Source of the DNA: Reinekea marinisedimentorum
Lineage (GTDB): Bacteria > Pseudomonadota > Gammaproteobacteria > Pseudomonadales > Natronospirillaceae
Reading direction: 5' to 3'
Length of the DNA: 40,524 nt
Assembly: GCF_004341165.1 (NCBI RefSeq)
Contig: NZ_SLZR01000025.1
Coordinates: 1-40,524, forward strand
This document shows, one piece after another, positions 17,149-26,110 of this stretch; within the stretch, counting starts at the first letter, position 1; each line of letters starts with the position of its first letter. The notes beneath the pieces are model-generated. The model saw only the letters and a list, made by a program, of their open reading frames with translations, did no database searches and had not been told where the DNA came from. A program made the translations under genes and the position numbers.

Positions 17149-18371
17149 CAACATTCCTTATGAGCAGTGTCTGTCGACTTTGCAGGTATTAAAATGCATT
17201 CGATGATTAATGCGTTTTGCAGGTTTAATCGCTGCAGGGGATTGTTCAGATCCTTATCCAGCAGCTGTTCTAATTTTTTAATTCGTTGGCTGAGTGTATT
17301 GCGGTGTATGCCAATGTGCTCGGCTGCTTTCTTACTGGAGCCGGAATAGTCCAGATAGCAGCGCAGCGTTCGCTTCAGTTCCAGGCTCTGACTGGACTCA
17401 CAAAAGCACAGGCTTTGCAGTTGATCCTGGCAGAACTCCAGCAGCAGTTTTCTGTTGGAGATTTGTGAAAACAGTTGCGCAATACCAATCTGGTCGTAAC
17501 GGCAGATCGGCTCATTCTGGTAGAGCTGAGTCAGGCTTAGTGCCTTCCGCGCCTGTTCTGCTGCTTCACTGATCTTGCTCAGGTGATGAAATGAGTTGCT
17601 CACACCCACCTGAAACGTACACTGCGGGAATTGCTTGGTCAGGCTTTCCAGCAGTGCTTCCAGATCTGCAATCATCTCTGGAAACTGCCCGTGTATTGCT
17701 GGCCAGAATATCAGCCAGTCCTGGCCTTCATTCAGTATTGGCAGGTTCACTCCGCGGTCGGGCAAGCGGGATTCAAGCCAGTGCTCAATGCGCAGGCGTT
17801 CTGCCAGCCATTTGTTATCGGCCATCTGCGTTGCCACCCGGCTGCGCAGGCAAACGCTGACCATCGATTCATCCGCGTGAATGCCAAGCTCTCTGGCGCG
17901 CAGTTCGACAAGCTCGGGTGCCTCGGTAAAGCTGTTGACCAGCCGGCTTAAGAACAACCTCAGTGATTGGCCCATCAGTCTGTCCTGAACCAGCGTGTTA
18001 CTGAGGATCTCAGTTACTAAAACCATCTTCAGGTTATAAGGCTGTTCCAGAATGGGAATAGACAGGTCATTGGCTTTTTTCAGCACGGAGGCCGGTATTT
18101 TTTTAATAAATTCGTGGCCAGTTAAAATAACAAAACCAGATACCTGCGCCCGGTAGCCTTCTTCAATAAGCTGGATCAGGTTTTTTTCATCACGGGTGTG
18201 GTTGATGCCGGTGACGAATATCAGTTCGCCACCCATAATCCACGGAGAGATGGATTCATTTTCAGCAACATACGGCCAGCGTATCTGTGCAGATGCGCCC
18301 TGAAATCCAGCCCGGAAACGAATACTTTCCAGGCCGGGAATATTGGGCACATCTGCAACACAAATGCTCAT
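17148..18371 (-). CDS. PucR-family transcriptional regulator inside the cod operon
   Basis: A 407-residue protein. Its N-terminal PucR-type domain (SPWIMGGELIFVTGI, then VSGFVILTGHEF) is followed by a GGDEF-like fold region and a C-terminal PucR helix-turn-helix, LDYSGSSKKAAEHIGIHRNTLSQRIKKLEQLL. This architecture belongs to activators of purine and nitrogen-compound catabolism that sense the substrate. The gene sits between codB and codA, with TAATG overlap at its start and TGATG overlap at its end, so it is made together with the permease and deaminase. It probably regulates this operon (inference); the 17-base palindrome upstream of codB is a possible site. The E. coli codBA operon has no such gene. 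Confidence 0.88.
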   Translation of the reverse strand: MSICVADVPNIPGLESIRFRAGFQGASAQIRWPYVAENESISPWIMGGELIFVTGINHTRDEKNLIQLIEEGYRAQVSGFVILTGHEFIKKIPASVLKKANDLSIPILEQPYNLKMVLVTEILSNTLVQDRLMGQSLRLFLSRLVNSFTEAPELVELRARELGIHADESMVSVCLRSRVATQMADNKWLAERLRIEHWLESRLPDRGVNLPILNEGQDWLIFWPAIHGQFPEMIADLEALLESLTKQFPQCTFQVGVSNSFHHLSKISEAAEQARKALSLTQLYQNEPICRYDQIGIAQLFSQISNRKLLLEFCQDQLQSLCFCESSQSLELKRTLRCYLDYSGSSKKAAEHIGIHRNTLSQRIKKLEQLLDKDLNNPLQRLNLQNALIIECILIPAKSTDTAHKEC

Positions 18372-19627
18372 TAATTCCCCGCGGTGCTCAGTTGTGGCGC
18401 TTTTTCAGCAATCTTGATTGCCACGCCGTAAGTCAGTGCCGCAACAATAACGCCGGTCACCGGTGGCATAAAGGGCAGGAAGTAAGCACACAGGCAGGCT
18501 AAAACATACGCTCCCAGGCCGATGAAGTTGAATGCCGGTATTTGTGCGTCAGCCAACAGCGGGTACTGGCCTTTATGGCGTATCCAGAAGTCGGCCATAA
18601 TGACGCCACCGATCGGTGGAATGAAGGTGCCGAGCAGAATCAGGTAAGGGATCAGATAGTTGTACATGCCACCGAGTGCAAGCAGGGTGCCGATGGCAGC
18701 GCCGCAAACTGTTACGATTTTACGTTTATCGGTACGCAGCAGGTTGCAGCCGGCTACGGCAAAGTTGTAAATGGTGTTGTCTTGCGTGGTCCACAAATTA
18801 AGAAACAGCATCAGGATAGCCAGCGTGATAGAGCCCTGTGCGATCATCACATCCACAATATCTGCCTGCTGGTAAATCAGTGTGCCGATTGCACCGGTGA
18901 AAACCATTAAACCATTACCGACAAAGAATGCGGCCATGGTCGCAAACACCGCTATTTTGCCACTGCTGGCAAAGCGACTCCAATTGGTTGCCTGCGTGCC
19001 ACCGCTGACAAAGGTACCAATGACCACGGTAATGGCAGCGGTTAGGCTCATGCTGCTGGTGGGTTGAGTGGCTGTCAGTTCGCTGAAGCCGCCTACATCG
19101 ATCATGCCTTTATACAGGCTGATGATGATAAAAATCATCATGGCCGGTACGGCAAAACGGGAAAGCCAGTCCAAACCCTTGTAGCCAATCATGGCTGTAA
19201 AGCAGAACGCAAAGCCAAAAAAGATGGTCAAAGGAATGGTGAGCGCTTCGCTTAACCCCAGTGTTTTTACCAGTACGATTGCGATGGTGGCAGTGCCCCA
19301 TGCGTACCAGCCAACCTGGGTAAAGCCAAGAATAAAATCAGATAGCTTGCTGCCTTTTTCACCGAAGCAGAAACGCCCCATAAGAATGGAATTTAATCCG
19401 CTTTTATAAGCGATATAGGCAAGTGCGGCTGCATAACTGCCGAGCAGCAGGTTACCGATCACAATCGCAACCAACAGGTTAGGAAAGGTGAACGCCGTAC
19501 CTAGGCTGCCACCGGCAAACATGGTTGCGGTGAAGAAGGTAAAGCCAAGAAGCACCATCGAGGTGGAGAGCACCCCTTTACGGTCTGAAGTGGGCACTTC
19601 GCTGAGTGGATAGTCTGAAGCTTTCAT
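18371..19627 (-). CDS. codB: Cytosine permease (NCS1 family, CodB-like)
   Basis: A 418-residue inner-membrane symporter with about 12 hydrophobic helices, close to E. coli CodB throughout. Examples are RKGVLSTSMVLLGFTFFTATMFAGG, IGNLLLGSYAAALAYI, LGFTQVGWYAWG, DVMIAQG, LNLWTTQDN and PPIGGVIMADF. It imports cytosine with a cation and probably the substrate of the linked deaminase. The frame extends 24 residues upstream, but ATG 19627 is preferred because AAAGGAAA precedes it at about 7 bases. It is the first gene of codB-pucR-codA; its TAA shares a base with the pucR ATG. The upstream region has no RutR box but has a palindrome and GC-rich repeats. Confidence 0.93.
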   Translation of the reverse strand: MKASDYPLSEVPTSDRKGVLSTSMVLLGFTFFTATMFAGGSLGTAFTFPNLLVAIVIGNLLLGSYAAALAYIAYKSGLNSILMGRFCFGEKGSKLSDFILGFTQVGWYAWGTATIAIVLVKTLGLSEALTIPLTIFFGFAFCFTAMIGYKGLDWLSRFAVPAMMIFIIISLYKGMIDVGGFSELTATQPTSSMSLTAAITVVIGTFVSGGTQATNWSRFASSGKIAVFATMAAFFVGNGLMVFTGAIGTLIYQQADIVDVMIAQGSITLAILMLFLNLWTTQDNTIYNFAVAGCNLLRTDKRKIVTVCGAAIGTLLALGGMYNYLIPYLILLGTFIPPIGGVIMADFWIRHKGQYPLLADAQIPAFNFIGLGAYVLACLCAYFLPFMPPVTGVIVAALTYGVAIKIAEKAPQLSTAGN

Positions 19628-19753
19628 AGAACATTTCCTTTCGCAGTAGTGGGTGATCGGCCTGAGCCGCCGGAAACATCGGAGCAACAGCGGTGCCAAA
19701 TAAATTGAACGCCTGTGTCACTGTTCGGGGTGCTGATAATTTGATTGCAATTT

Positions 19754-19770
19754 ATGTGCACTTTGCACAT
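19754..19770. promoter_or_regulatory. Palindrome upstream of codB, candidate PucR-family operator
   Basis: ATGTGCA-CTT-TGCACAT: perfect 7-bp arms and a 3-base spacer, about 127 bases upstream of codB. Another small palindrome, ATTGCAAT, lies 3 bases away (19744-19751). The position and the presence of a regulator gene in the operon make this a plausible operator, but no other copy was found in the window to support it. Confidence 0.45.
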
Positions 19771-19891
19771 TCATTGCGGCGTCGCTGTTGAGCAGAGGGA
19801 AAGAGGCTGGTGAACGTCGGGAAAAATGCGCGGTAACGGTTGGTGGTGTTTTTATTTTGCAAGTTTGTGGTGCATAAAACAGATGTGTGGA

Positions 19892-19966
19892 ATGCGGGCG
19901 GGGACGCCCGCGGTCCAGATGGGGCAATTGATGGTGAGCTTGTGGAACGCGGGCGTCTCGCCCGCA
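19892..19966. repeat. Double-hairpin GC-rich repeat, copy 1
   Basis: Two stem-loops about 45 bases apart. The first has arms GCGGGCG/CGCCCGC around GGGA; the second has the same arms around TCT. The sequence between includes GGTCCAGATGGGGCAATTG. It is almost identical to copy 2, 167 bases away. This is a REP/MITE-like non-coding element; whether it has copies elsewhere in the genome cannot be seen here. Confidence 0.8.
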
Positions 19967-20058
19967 CGGAGTGATGCCTATGTAATGACAGCATCGCGAA
20001 GCATTGTGTGTCAGGGAAATAGTAGCAGAGGGCAGGAAGTAGAATGTAGCGGAGCGGT

Positions 20059-20135
20059 ATGCGGGCGGGGACGCCCGCGGTCCAGATGGGGCAATTGAAG
20101 GCGAGCTTGTGTGGAACGCGGGCGTCTCGCCCGCA
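20059..20135. repeat. Double-hairpin GC-rich repeat, copy 2
   Basis: Same orientation and structure as copy 1. The differences are two substitutions after CAATTG and an extra GT before GGAACGCGGGCG. The close match between tandem copies points to recent duplication or repeated insertion of the same element. Confidence 0.8.
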
Positions 20136-20155
20136 TAGAATTAATCCGGTCCAGG

Positions 20156-20178
20156 AGGATCGGGCCGAGGCCCGACCT
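20156..20178. repeat. GC-rich hairpin after the amidohydrolase gene
   Basis: Arms TCGGGCC and GGCCCGA around GA, extended by AGG/CCT with one bulge. It lies 6 bases beyond the hydrolase stop on the minus strand and may act in 3'-end formation. No T-run follows, and it resembles dispersed REP-type palindromes more than an intrinsic terminator. Confidence 0.5.
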
Positions 20179-20183
20179 GTAGT

Positions 20184-21452
20184 TTAAATAACAGCTTCTT
20201 CTTTCACGGTTTCAGGTGCTTCAGCAACCTCGGCCATGGTCAGCATCGCATTCAATAAAACCGAGCAACCCGCTTCGCATTCTTCCGGAGTGGTACTTTC
20301 AATTTCATTGTGGCTGATGCCATTCAGGCAAGGGGTAAAGATCATGCTGGTTGGCGCAAAATCTGAAACATAGCAGGCATCGTGTCCGGCACCGGCGATG
20401 ATATCCATGTGTGAATAGCCCAGTGCCTGAGTCGCATTGCGCACCGCGCTGATGCAGTTTTCATCGAACGGAATCGGCTCGTAATACCAGAATGGGTCAA
20501 GCTGAATTTCAACACCGTCTTCCGCGGTTAACTGTTCCACATAGGCTTTCAGTTCGCTATCCATTTGGGTTAGTTCATCATCGTTTGGGTGGCGCATATC
20601 GATGCTGATGGAAACCTCACCGGGAATTGTATTGCGGGAGTTGGGGCCAACCTGAACAAAGCCGACGGTGCCGCAACCCGGTGGGTGTGCTTTGGCAATA
20701 GCTTCGATCTTTTGAATCAGTTTCGTGGTCGCCAGCAGGGCATCGTTACGCAGATGCATCGGTGTAGTGCCGGCGTGCGATTCGCGGCCGGTGACAGTTG
20801 CATTAAACCAGCGCTGGCCCTGGCCACCGGTCACTACGCCAATCTGTTTGTTTTCGGCTTCAAGGTAAGGGCCCTGTTCAATATGGGTTTCAAAGAAGGC
20901 ATGGTAGGCACGGTTGCCTGCTGGTTCGCTGCCGGCAAAGCCAATGCGTTCCAGTTCATCACCGAGGCGCACACCATCGACATCGGTGGTATCCAGAATT
21001 TCCTGCAGAGAAAAACGGCCGGAGACCACACCGGAGCCCATCATCGCCGGTGCAAAGCGAGAGCCTTCTTCGTTGGTCCAAACAGAAATTTCGATAGGGT
21101 GTTTTGTTTTAATGCCATGGTCATTCAAGGAGCGCACAACTTCCAGGCCAGAGAGTACGCCAAACACGCCATCGAACTTACCGCCGGAAGGCTGGGTATC
21201 CAAATGGCTGCCGGTGCCTACCGGTGGCAGGCTGTTGTCTGTTCCCGGACGGGTACAAAAAATATTACCCACCTGATCGACTTTCACCGTGCAGCCGGCT
21301 TCTTCGGCCCACTTGATATAAAGCTCACGGCCCTGCTTGTCTAAATCAGTTAATGCCAGCCTGCGACAACCGCCTTTTTCGGTGCCGCCGATCTTGGCCA
21401 TTTCCATCAGGCTATTCCAAAGACGGTCGCTGTTGATATTAAAAGTTTTCAT
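20184..21452 (-). CDS. Zn-dependent N-carbamoyl amidohydrolase, probable beta-ureidopropionase
   Basis: A 422-residue M20-family amidohydrolase of the hydantoin/allantoate/beta-ureidopropionase group. Metal and substrate signatures are present: GSHLDTQPSGGKFDG, WTNEEGSRF, FETHIEQGP, GRESHAGTTPM, and near the C-terminus GISHNEIES. In reductive pyrimidine breakdown it would hydrolyse N-carbamoyl-beta-alanine (or the methyl form from thymine) to beta-alanine, CO2 and NH3. The dihydropyrimidinase gene across the divergent promoter region supports that reading over allantoate or L-amino-acid carbamoyl hydrolysis. ATG 21452 was preferred over a longer frame because AAGGAG lies 8 bases upstream. A RutR box lies 62-77 bases upstream of the start. 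Confidence 0.88.
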   Translation of the reverse strand: MKTFNINSDRLWNSLMEMAKIGGTEKGGCRRLALTDLDKQGRELYIKWAEEAGCTVKVDQVGNIFCTRPGTDNSLPPVGTGSHLDTQPSGGKFDGVFGVLSGLEVVRSLNDHGIKTKHPIEISVWTNEEGSRFAPAMMGSGVVSGRFSLQEILDTTDVDGVRLGDELERIGFAGSEPAGNRAYHAFFETHIEQGPYLEAENKQIGVVTGGQGQRWFNATVTGRESHAGTTPMHLRNDALLATTKLIQKIEAIAKAHPPGCGTVGFVQVGPNSRNTIPGEVSISIDMRHPNDDELTQMDSELKAYVEQLTAEDGVEIQLDPFWYYEPIPFDENCISAVRNATQALGYSHMDIIAGAGHDACYVSDFAPTSMIFTPCLNGISHNEIESTTPEECEAGCSVLLNAMLTMAEVAEAPETVKEEAVI

Positions 21453-21513
21453 TCTGGTGGCTCCTTGATTAGTCCTGAGCGCATAGCGCTGGTGGGAAAT
21501 TATTAGCAATCCT

Positions 21514-21529
21514 CTGACCAATTGGACAA
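21514..21529. promoter_or_regulatory. RutR-type operator 2, amidohydrolase promoter
   Basis: CTGACCA-AT-TGGACAA fits the RutR pattern TTGACCA-N2-TGGTCAA except for the outer C and one T-to-A change. It sits at the same distance from its gene as operator 1 from preT, and is an inverted copy of operator 3. Confidence 0.75.
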
Positions 21530-21790
21530 AAGGTTAAATTTTTTTTGTTAAGTGTTTGTTTATAAAAGAAAACAATTAGCAAAAGGGAATGCTTCTCAGG
21601 CCGTAAGTTGGCACAGGAGAAAAATAAATTCGAAGGCTGTGCACCAGAATGTAAAAAGTTCGCTCTATGTTGGTTCAGAAGTGAACACTTTGTCAGACAA
21701 GCGACAAATTGTCGGCCCAAAAAGAAAACCAAGTTAAATCAATTTTTTAGCGTTGCTTATAAAGCAGGAGCAGAAATATTTTTACACCTT

Positions 21791-21806
21791 TTGTCCAATT
21801 GGTCAG
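21791..21806. promoter_or_regulatory. RutR-type operator 3, dihydropyrimidinase promoter
   Basis: TTGTCCA-AT-TGGTCAG is the exact reverse complement of operator 2 and fits the RutR consensus with the same deviations. It lies 85-100 bases upstream of the dihydropyrimidinase start and would control that gene and the ABC importer behind it. Confidence 0.75.
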
Positions 21807-21818
21807 CGGATTGCATAG

Positions 21819-23330
<1,512 letters not shown>

Positions 23331-23369
23331 ACGCCGCCCCGCTAATCAGGATTACTAAGAGAGCCGACT

Positions 23370-24212
23370 ATGTACGCTGTTGAAAACTCTACAGTGGCGG
23401 AAGAGAGCGTGTCGCCACAAAGCCCGTCATCAAACAAGCGTGTGATGATTGATGTTAAAGATCTTTCGCTGGTGTTTCAGACCAACGATGGCCCGGTAAA
23501 TGCACTTTCAGATATTAATCTGAAAATTGGTGAAGGTGATTTCGTTTCGTTTATCGGGCCTTCCGGCTGCGGTAAAACAACCTTGCTGCGTGTGATCGCC
23601 GATCTGGAAAAGCAAACCGCCGGTTCAATCAGCGTGAACGGCACAACGCCGGAAGACGCGCGTTTAAACCGTCTTTATGGCTACGTTTTTCAGGCGGCAG
23701 CCTTGCTGCCGTGGCGAACCATTAAAAAGAACTGTGCAGTCCCGTTGGAAATTTCCGGTCACTCGCAAGCGCACCAGAATAAGCAGATTGATAAGTATTT
23801 AAGAATGGTTGGCCTGCAGGATTTTCACGAAAAGTATCCATGGCAGCTTTCCGGTGGTATGCAGCAGCGCGCTTCGATTGCACGCGCCCTATGCATTGAG
23901 CCAGACCTTCTGTTGATGGACGAACCCTTCGGCGCGTTGGATGAAATTACCCGTGACCACATGAACGTTGAGCTGCTGAAAATTTGGGATGAAACTAAAA
24001 AGACAGTGGTCTTTGTAACGCATTCCATCTCTGAAGCGGTGATGCTTTCAACCCATATCGTGGTCATGTCGCCACGGCCGGGTCGAATCACCAAGGTCAT
24101 TGAAAGCCCACTACCGCGCATGAAAGACCTGGCGCTGCGAGATACCGAAGCCTTCCATGCGTTGGCAGCAGAAATACGTGCAGCACTGGCAGAAGAACAT
24201 GCCATTGATTGA
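23370..24212 (+). CDS. ABC importer ATPase (NitT/TauT type)
   Basis: A 280-residue ATPase with Walker A GPSGCGKT (residues 63-70), a Q-loop in YVFQAAALLPW, signature LSGGMQQR (from about 160), Walker B LLLMDEPFGALD and the switch His in VFVTHS. It belongs to the SsuB/TauB/NrtD/ThiZ group. The first 25 residues are Ser/Glu-rich and not part of the fold. Its stop overlaps the longest frame of the permease that follows, and the linked permeases and NMT1-type binding protein complete the importer. The position behind dihydropyrimidinase suggests uptake of a pyrimidine, dihydropyrimidine or hydantoin (inference). Confidence 0.92.
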   Translation: MYAVENSTVAEESVSPQSPSSNKRVMIDVKDLSLVFQTNDGPVNALSDINLKIGEGDFVSFIGPSGCGKTTLLRVIADLEKQTAGSISVNGTTPEDARLNRLYGYVFQAAALLPWRTIKKNCAVPLEISGHSQAHQNKQIDKYLRMVGLQDFHEKYPWQLSGGMQQRASIARALCIEPDLLLMDEPFGALDEITRDHMNVELLKIWDETKKTVVFVTHSISEAVMLSTHIVVMSPRPGRITKVIESPLPRMKDLALRDTEAFHALAAEIRAALAEEHAID

Positions 24213-24232
24213 GCCCAGAGCAGGGAGCAAGC

Positions 24233-25114
24233 GTGAAAGAATCTATTTTTGATAAGAAGTGGTTTGCCATTGTTGTTTTTATCATCGCGATTACTGCACT
24301 GTGGTATGCAGCCGCCTTGTGGATGAACGGCAACCAGCTGGTTAAAACCTACGAACGTAAGAACCAGGAATGGACTTACAGCACCATTATTGCCGAGGCC
24401 TATCAGGTTAAACGGCCCATGTTGCCGCCGCCACATCAGGTGTTTGCGCAGTGGTATAAAACAGTTTTTGATACCAAGGTAACCTCTAAGCGTTCTCTGG
24501 TGTATCACACCATGGTGACGTTGCAATCCACCATGCTCGGTTTTGTATTAGGTACGGTACTGGGCGTTGCGATCGCCATCGGTATTGTTCACAACCGCAC
24601 CATGGAAATGAGCTTTATGCCGTGGGTGATTGCGTCGCAGACCATTCCGATTCTGGCCATCGCACCGATTATTGTCGTGGTGTTAGGGGCCATCAACCTC
24701 ACTGGTGTGGTTCCGAAGGCGATCATCTCGATGTACCTGTCGTTCTTCCCGGTCACCATCGGTATGGTTAAGGGCTTGCGTTCGTCCGACAGAATGCACC
24801 TGGAATTAATGCAAACCTATAACGCCTCTAATTCTCAAACCTTTTGGATGTTGCGCTGGTATTCGGCTCAACCCTTCCTGTTTGCCAGCCTCAAGGTTGC
24901 TATTGCAGCGGCGCTGGTCGGCGCGATTGTGGCCGAGCTGCCAACCGGTGCGCAGGGTGGCTTGGGTTCACGCTTACTGAGTGGCTCTTATTACGGGCAG
25001 ACGGTACAGATTTGGGCCGCGTTATTTATGGCTGCCTTATTGGGCCTGTCTCTGGTCACTGTGGTCAGTCTGTTTGAAAAAATTCTGTTACGCCGTCGAG
25101 GAGTCAGCGTATGA
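24233..25114 (+). CDS. ABC importer permease 1 (NitT/TauT type)
   Basis: A 293-residue inner-membrane protein with about six to seven helices and the permease coupling segment (EAA-like, LELMQTYNASNSQTFWMLRWYSAQPFLFASLKVAIAAALVGAIVAE). An unusually long loop of about 60 residues follows the first helix. GTG 24233 was chosen because AGGGAG precedes it; the frame continues upstream only to a TTG within the ATPase gene. Its last four bases overlap the next permease ATG (ATGA), so the two are coupled and likely form a heterodimeric channel. Confidence 0.88.
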   Translation: MKESIFDKKWFAIVVFIIAITALWYAAALWMNGNQLVKTYERKNQEWTYSTIIAEAYQVKRPMLPPPHQVFAQWYKTVFDTKVTSKRSLVYHTMVTLQSTMLGFVLGTVLGVAIAIGIVHNRTMEMSFMPWVIASQTIPILAIAPIIVVVLGAINLTGVVPKAIISMYLSFFPVTIGMVKGLRSSDRMHLELMQTYNASNSQTFWMLRWYSAQPFLFASLKVAIAAALVGAIVAELPTGAQGGLGSRLLSGSYYGQTVQIWAALFMAALLGLSLVTVVSLFEKILLRRRGVSV

Positions 25115-26067
25115 ACCAGACGCCTAAATTACTGATTTATGCAGCCGTACTGTTCGCTCAGGTAGCATTGGCTTTTTTTACCGAGCCGGGTTTCTACGAG
25201 CGCGCGCCGCTGTTGCTGTTCCTTCTGCTGGCTTCGTTCTTTGCCGCTGCTGGTATGATGTCTGCCTGCACTGCGCTGGTCGATGCGAATCATCCGTTTA
25301 AAAAGTCGCTTAAGATTGCAGTACCCTCTGTTTTTGCACTGGTCGTTGTCGTCAGCTGGCAAGCACTGACCCAGGGTTACGATGTGCCGCAGGTGTTACT
25401 GCCGGCACCGAGTGAAATCATCGTCGCCTTCTTCAGTAACCTGCCAACACTGTGGGCCGACTTCCGTCAAACCTTTTTAAAGGCGGTGATCGCCGGGTAT
25501 CTGATGGGCTGTATCTCTGGCTTTATTGTTGCGCAGTGGGCGGTTAAAAGTCGCTTCCTGCAGAACGGTTTGTTGCCACTGGGTAACTTTGTTTCTGCCA
25601 TTCCTATTGTCGGTATCGCACCCATTATGGTGATGTGGTTCGGCTTCGACTGGCCATCTAAAGCCGCCGTTGTTGTGGTGATGACATTCTTCCCCATGTT
25701 TATTAATACGCTTGCCGGTTTGCAATCGGTTGATGCGCTGCACAAAGATTTAATGCATACCTATGCGGCAAAGAAATCTCAGACGTTTACTAAAAGTCAG
25801 CTGCCACAGGCAATGCCATTCATTTTTAACGCCCTAAAACTTAACTCTACTCTGGCCCTTATTGGCGCCATCGTGGCGGAGTTTTTCGGCACACCCATCG
25901 TTGGTATGGGTTTTCGAATTTCGACCGAGGTCGGTCGAATGAATATGGAAATGGTTTGGGCGACGATTCTGGTCGCGGCCCTGGCCGGCTCCATGAGTTA
26001 CGGTGCTTTAGCTCTTTTAGAGCGAGCGGTTTTATTCTGGCATCCGTCTGTAAGAAGCGGCAGATAA
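25111..26067 (+). CDS. ABC importer permease 2 (NitT/TauT type)
   Basis: A 318-residue permease with three helices before the usual domain and an EAA-like loop (DLMHTYAAKKSQTFTKSQLPQAMPFIFNALKLNSTLALIGAIVAEFFG). It has the same fold as permease 1 but low similarity, so the importer probably uses a pair of unlike subunits. The ATGA overlap with permease 1 and 43 bases to the binding-protein gene fit one operon. Confidence 0.88.
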   Translation: MNQTPKLLIYAAVLFAQVALAFFTEPGFYERAPLLLFLLLASFFAAAGMMSACTALVDANHPFKKSLKIAVPSVFALVVVVSWQALTQGYDVPQVLLPAPSEIIVAFFSNLPTLWADFRQTFLKAVIAGYLMGCISGFIVAQWAVKSRFLQNGLLPLGNFVSAIPIVGIAPIMVMWFGFDWPSKAAVVVVMTFFPMFINTLAGLQSVDALHKDLMHTYAAKKSQTFTKSQLPQAMPFIFNALKLNSTLALIGAIVAEFFGTPIVGMGFRISTEVGRMNMEMVWATILVAALAGSMSYGALALLERAVLFWHPSVRSGR

Positions 26068-26110
26068 ACCCAAAGTGCCTTTTGTTAGGCGAATCTACGA
26101 GGAAATCTAA

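Larger units (their letters stand above)
19628..20183. other. 556-base intergenic region with palindrome and GC-rich repeats
   Basis: No convincing coding sequence. The part near codB is AT-richer and must hold the cod promoter, with the 17-base palindrome at 19754-19770. The distal half holds two near-identical double-hairpin repeats (19892-19966, 20059-20135) and a further GC-rich hairpin (20156-20178) just past the hydrolase stop. Open frames through here follow from the repeat composition. Confidence 0.7.

Noticed and set aside
19826-20098. 90-codon open frame upstream of codB
   Set aside because: It runs through the GC-rich repeats, has no ribosome site and no protein-like composition.
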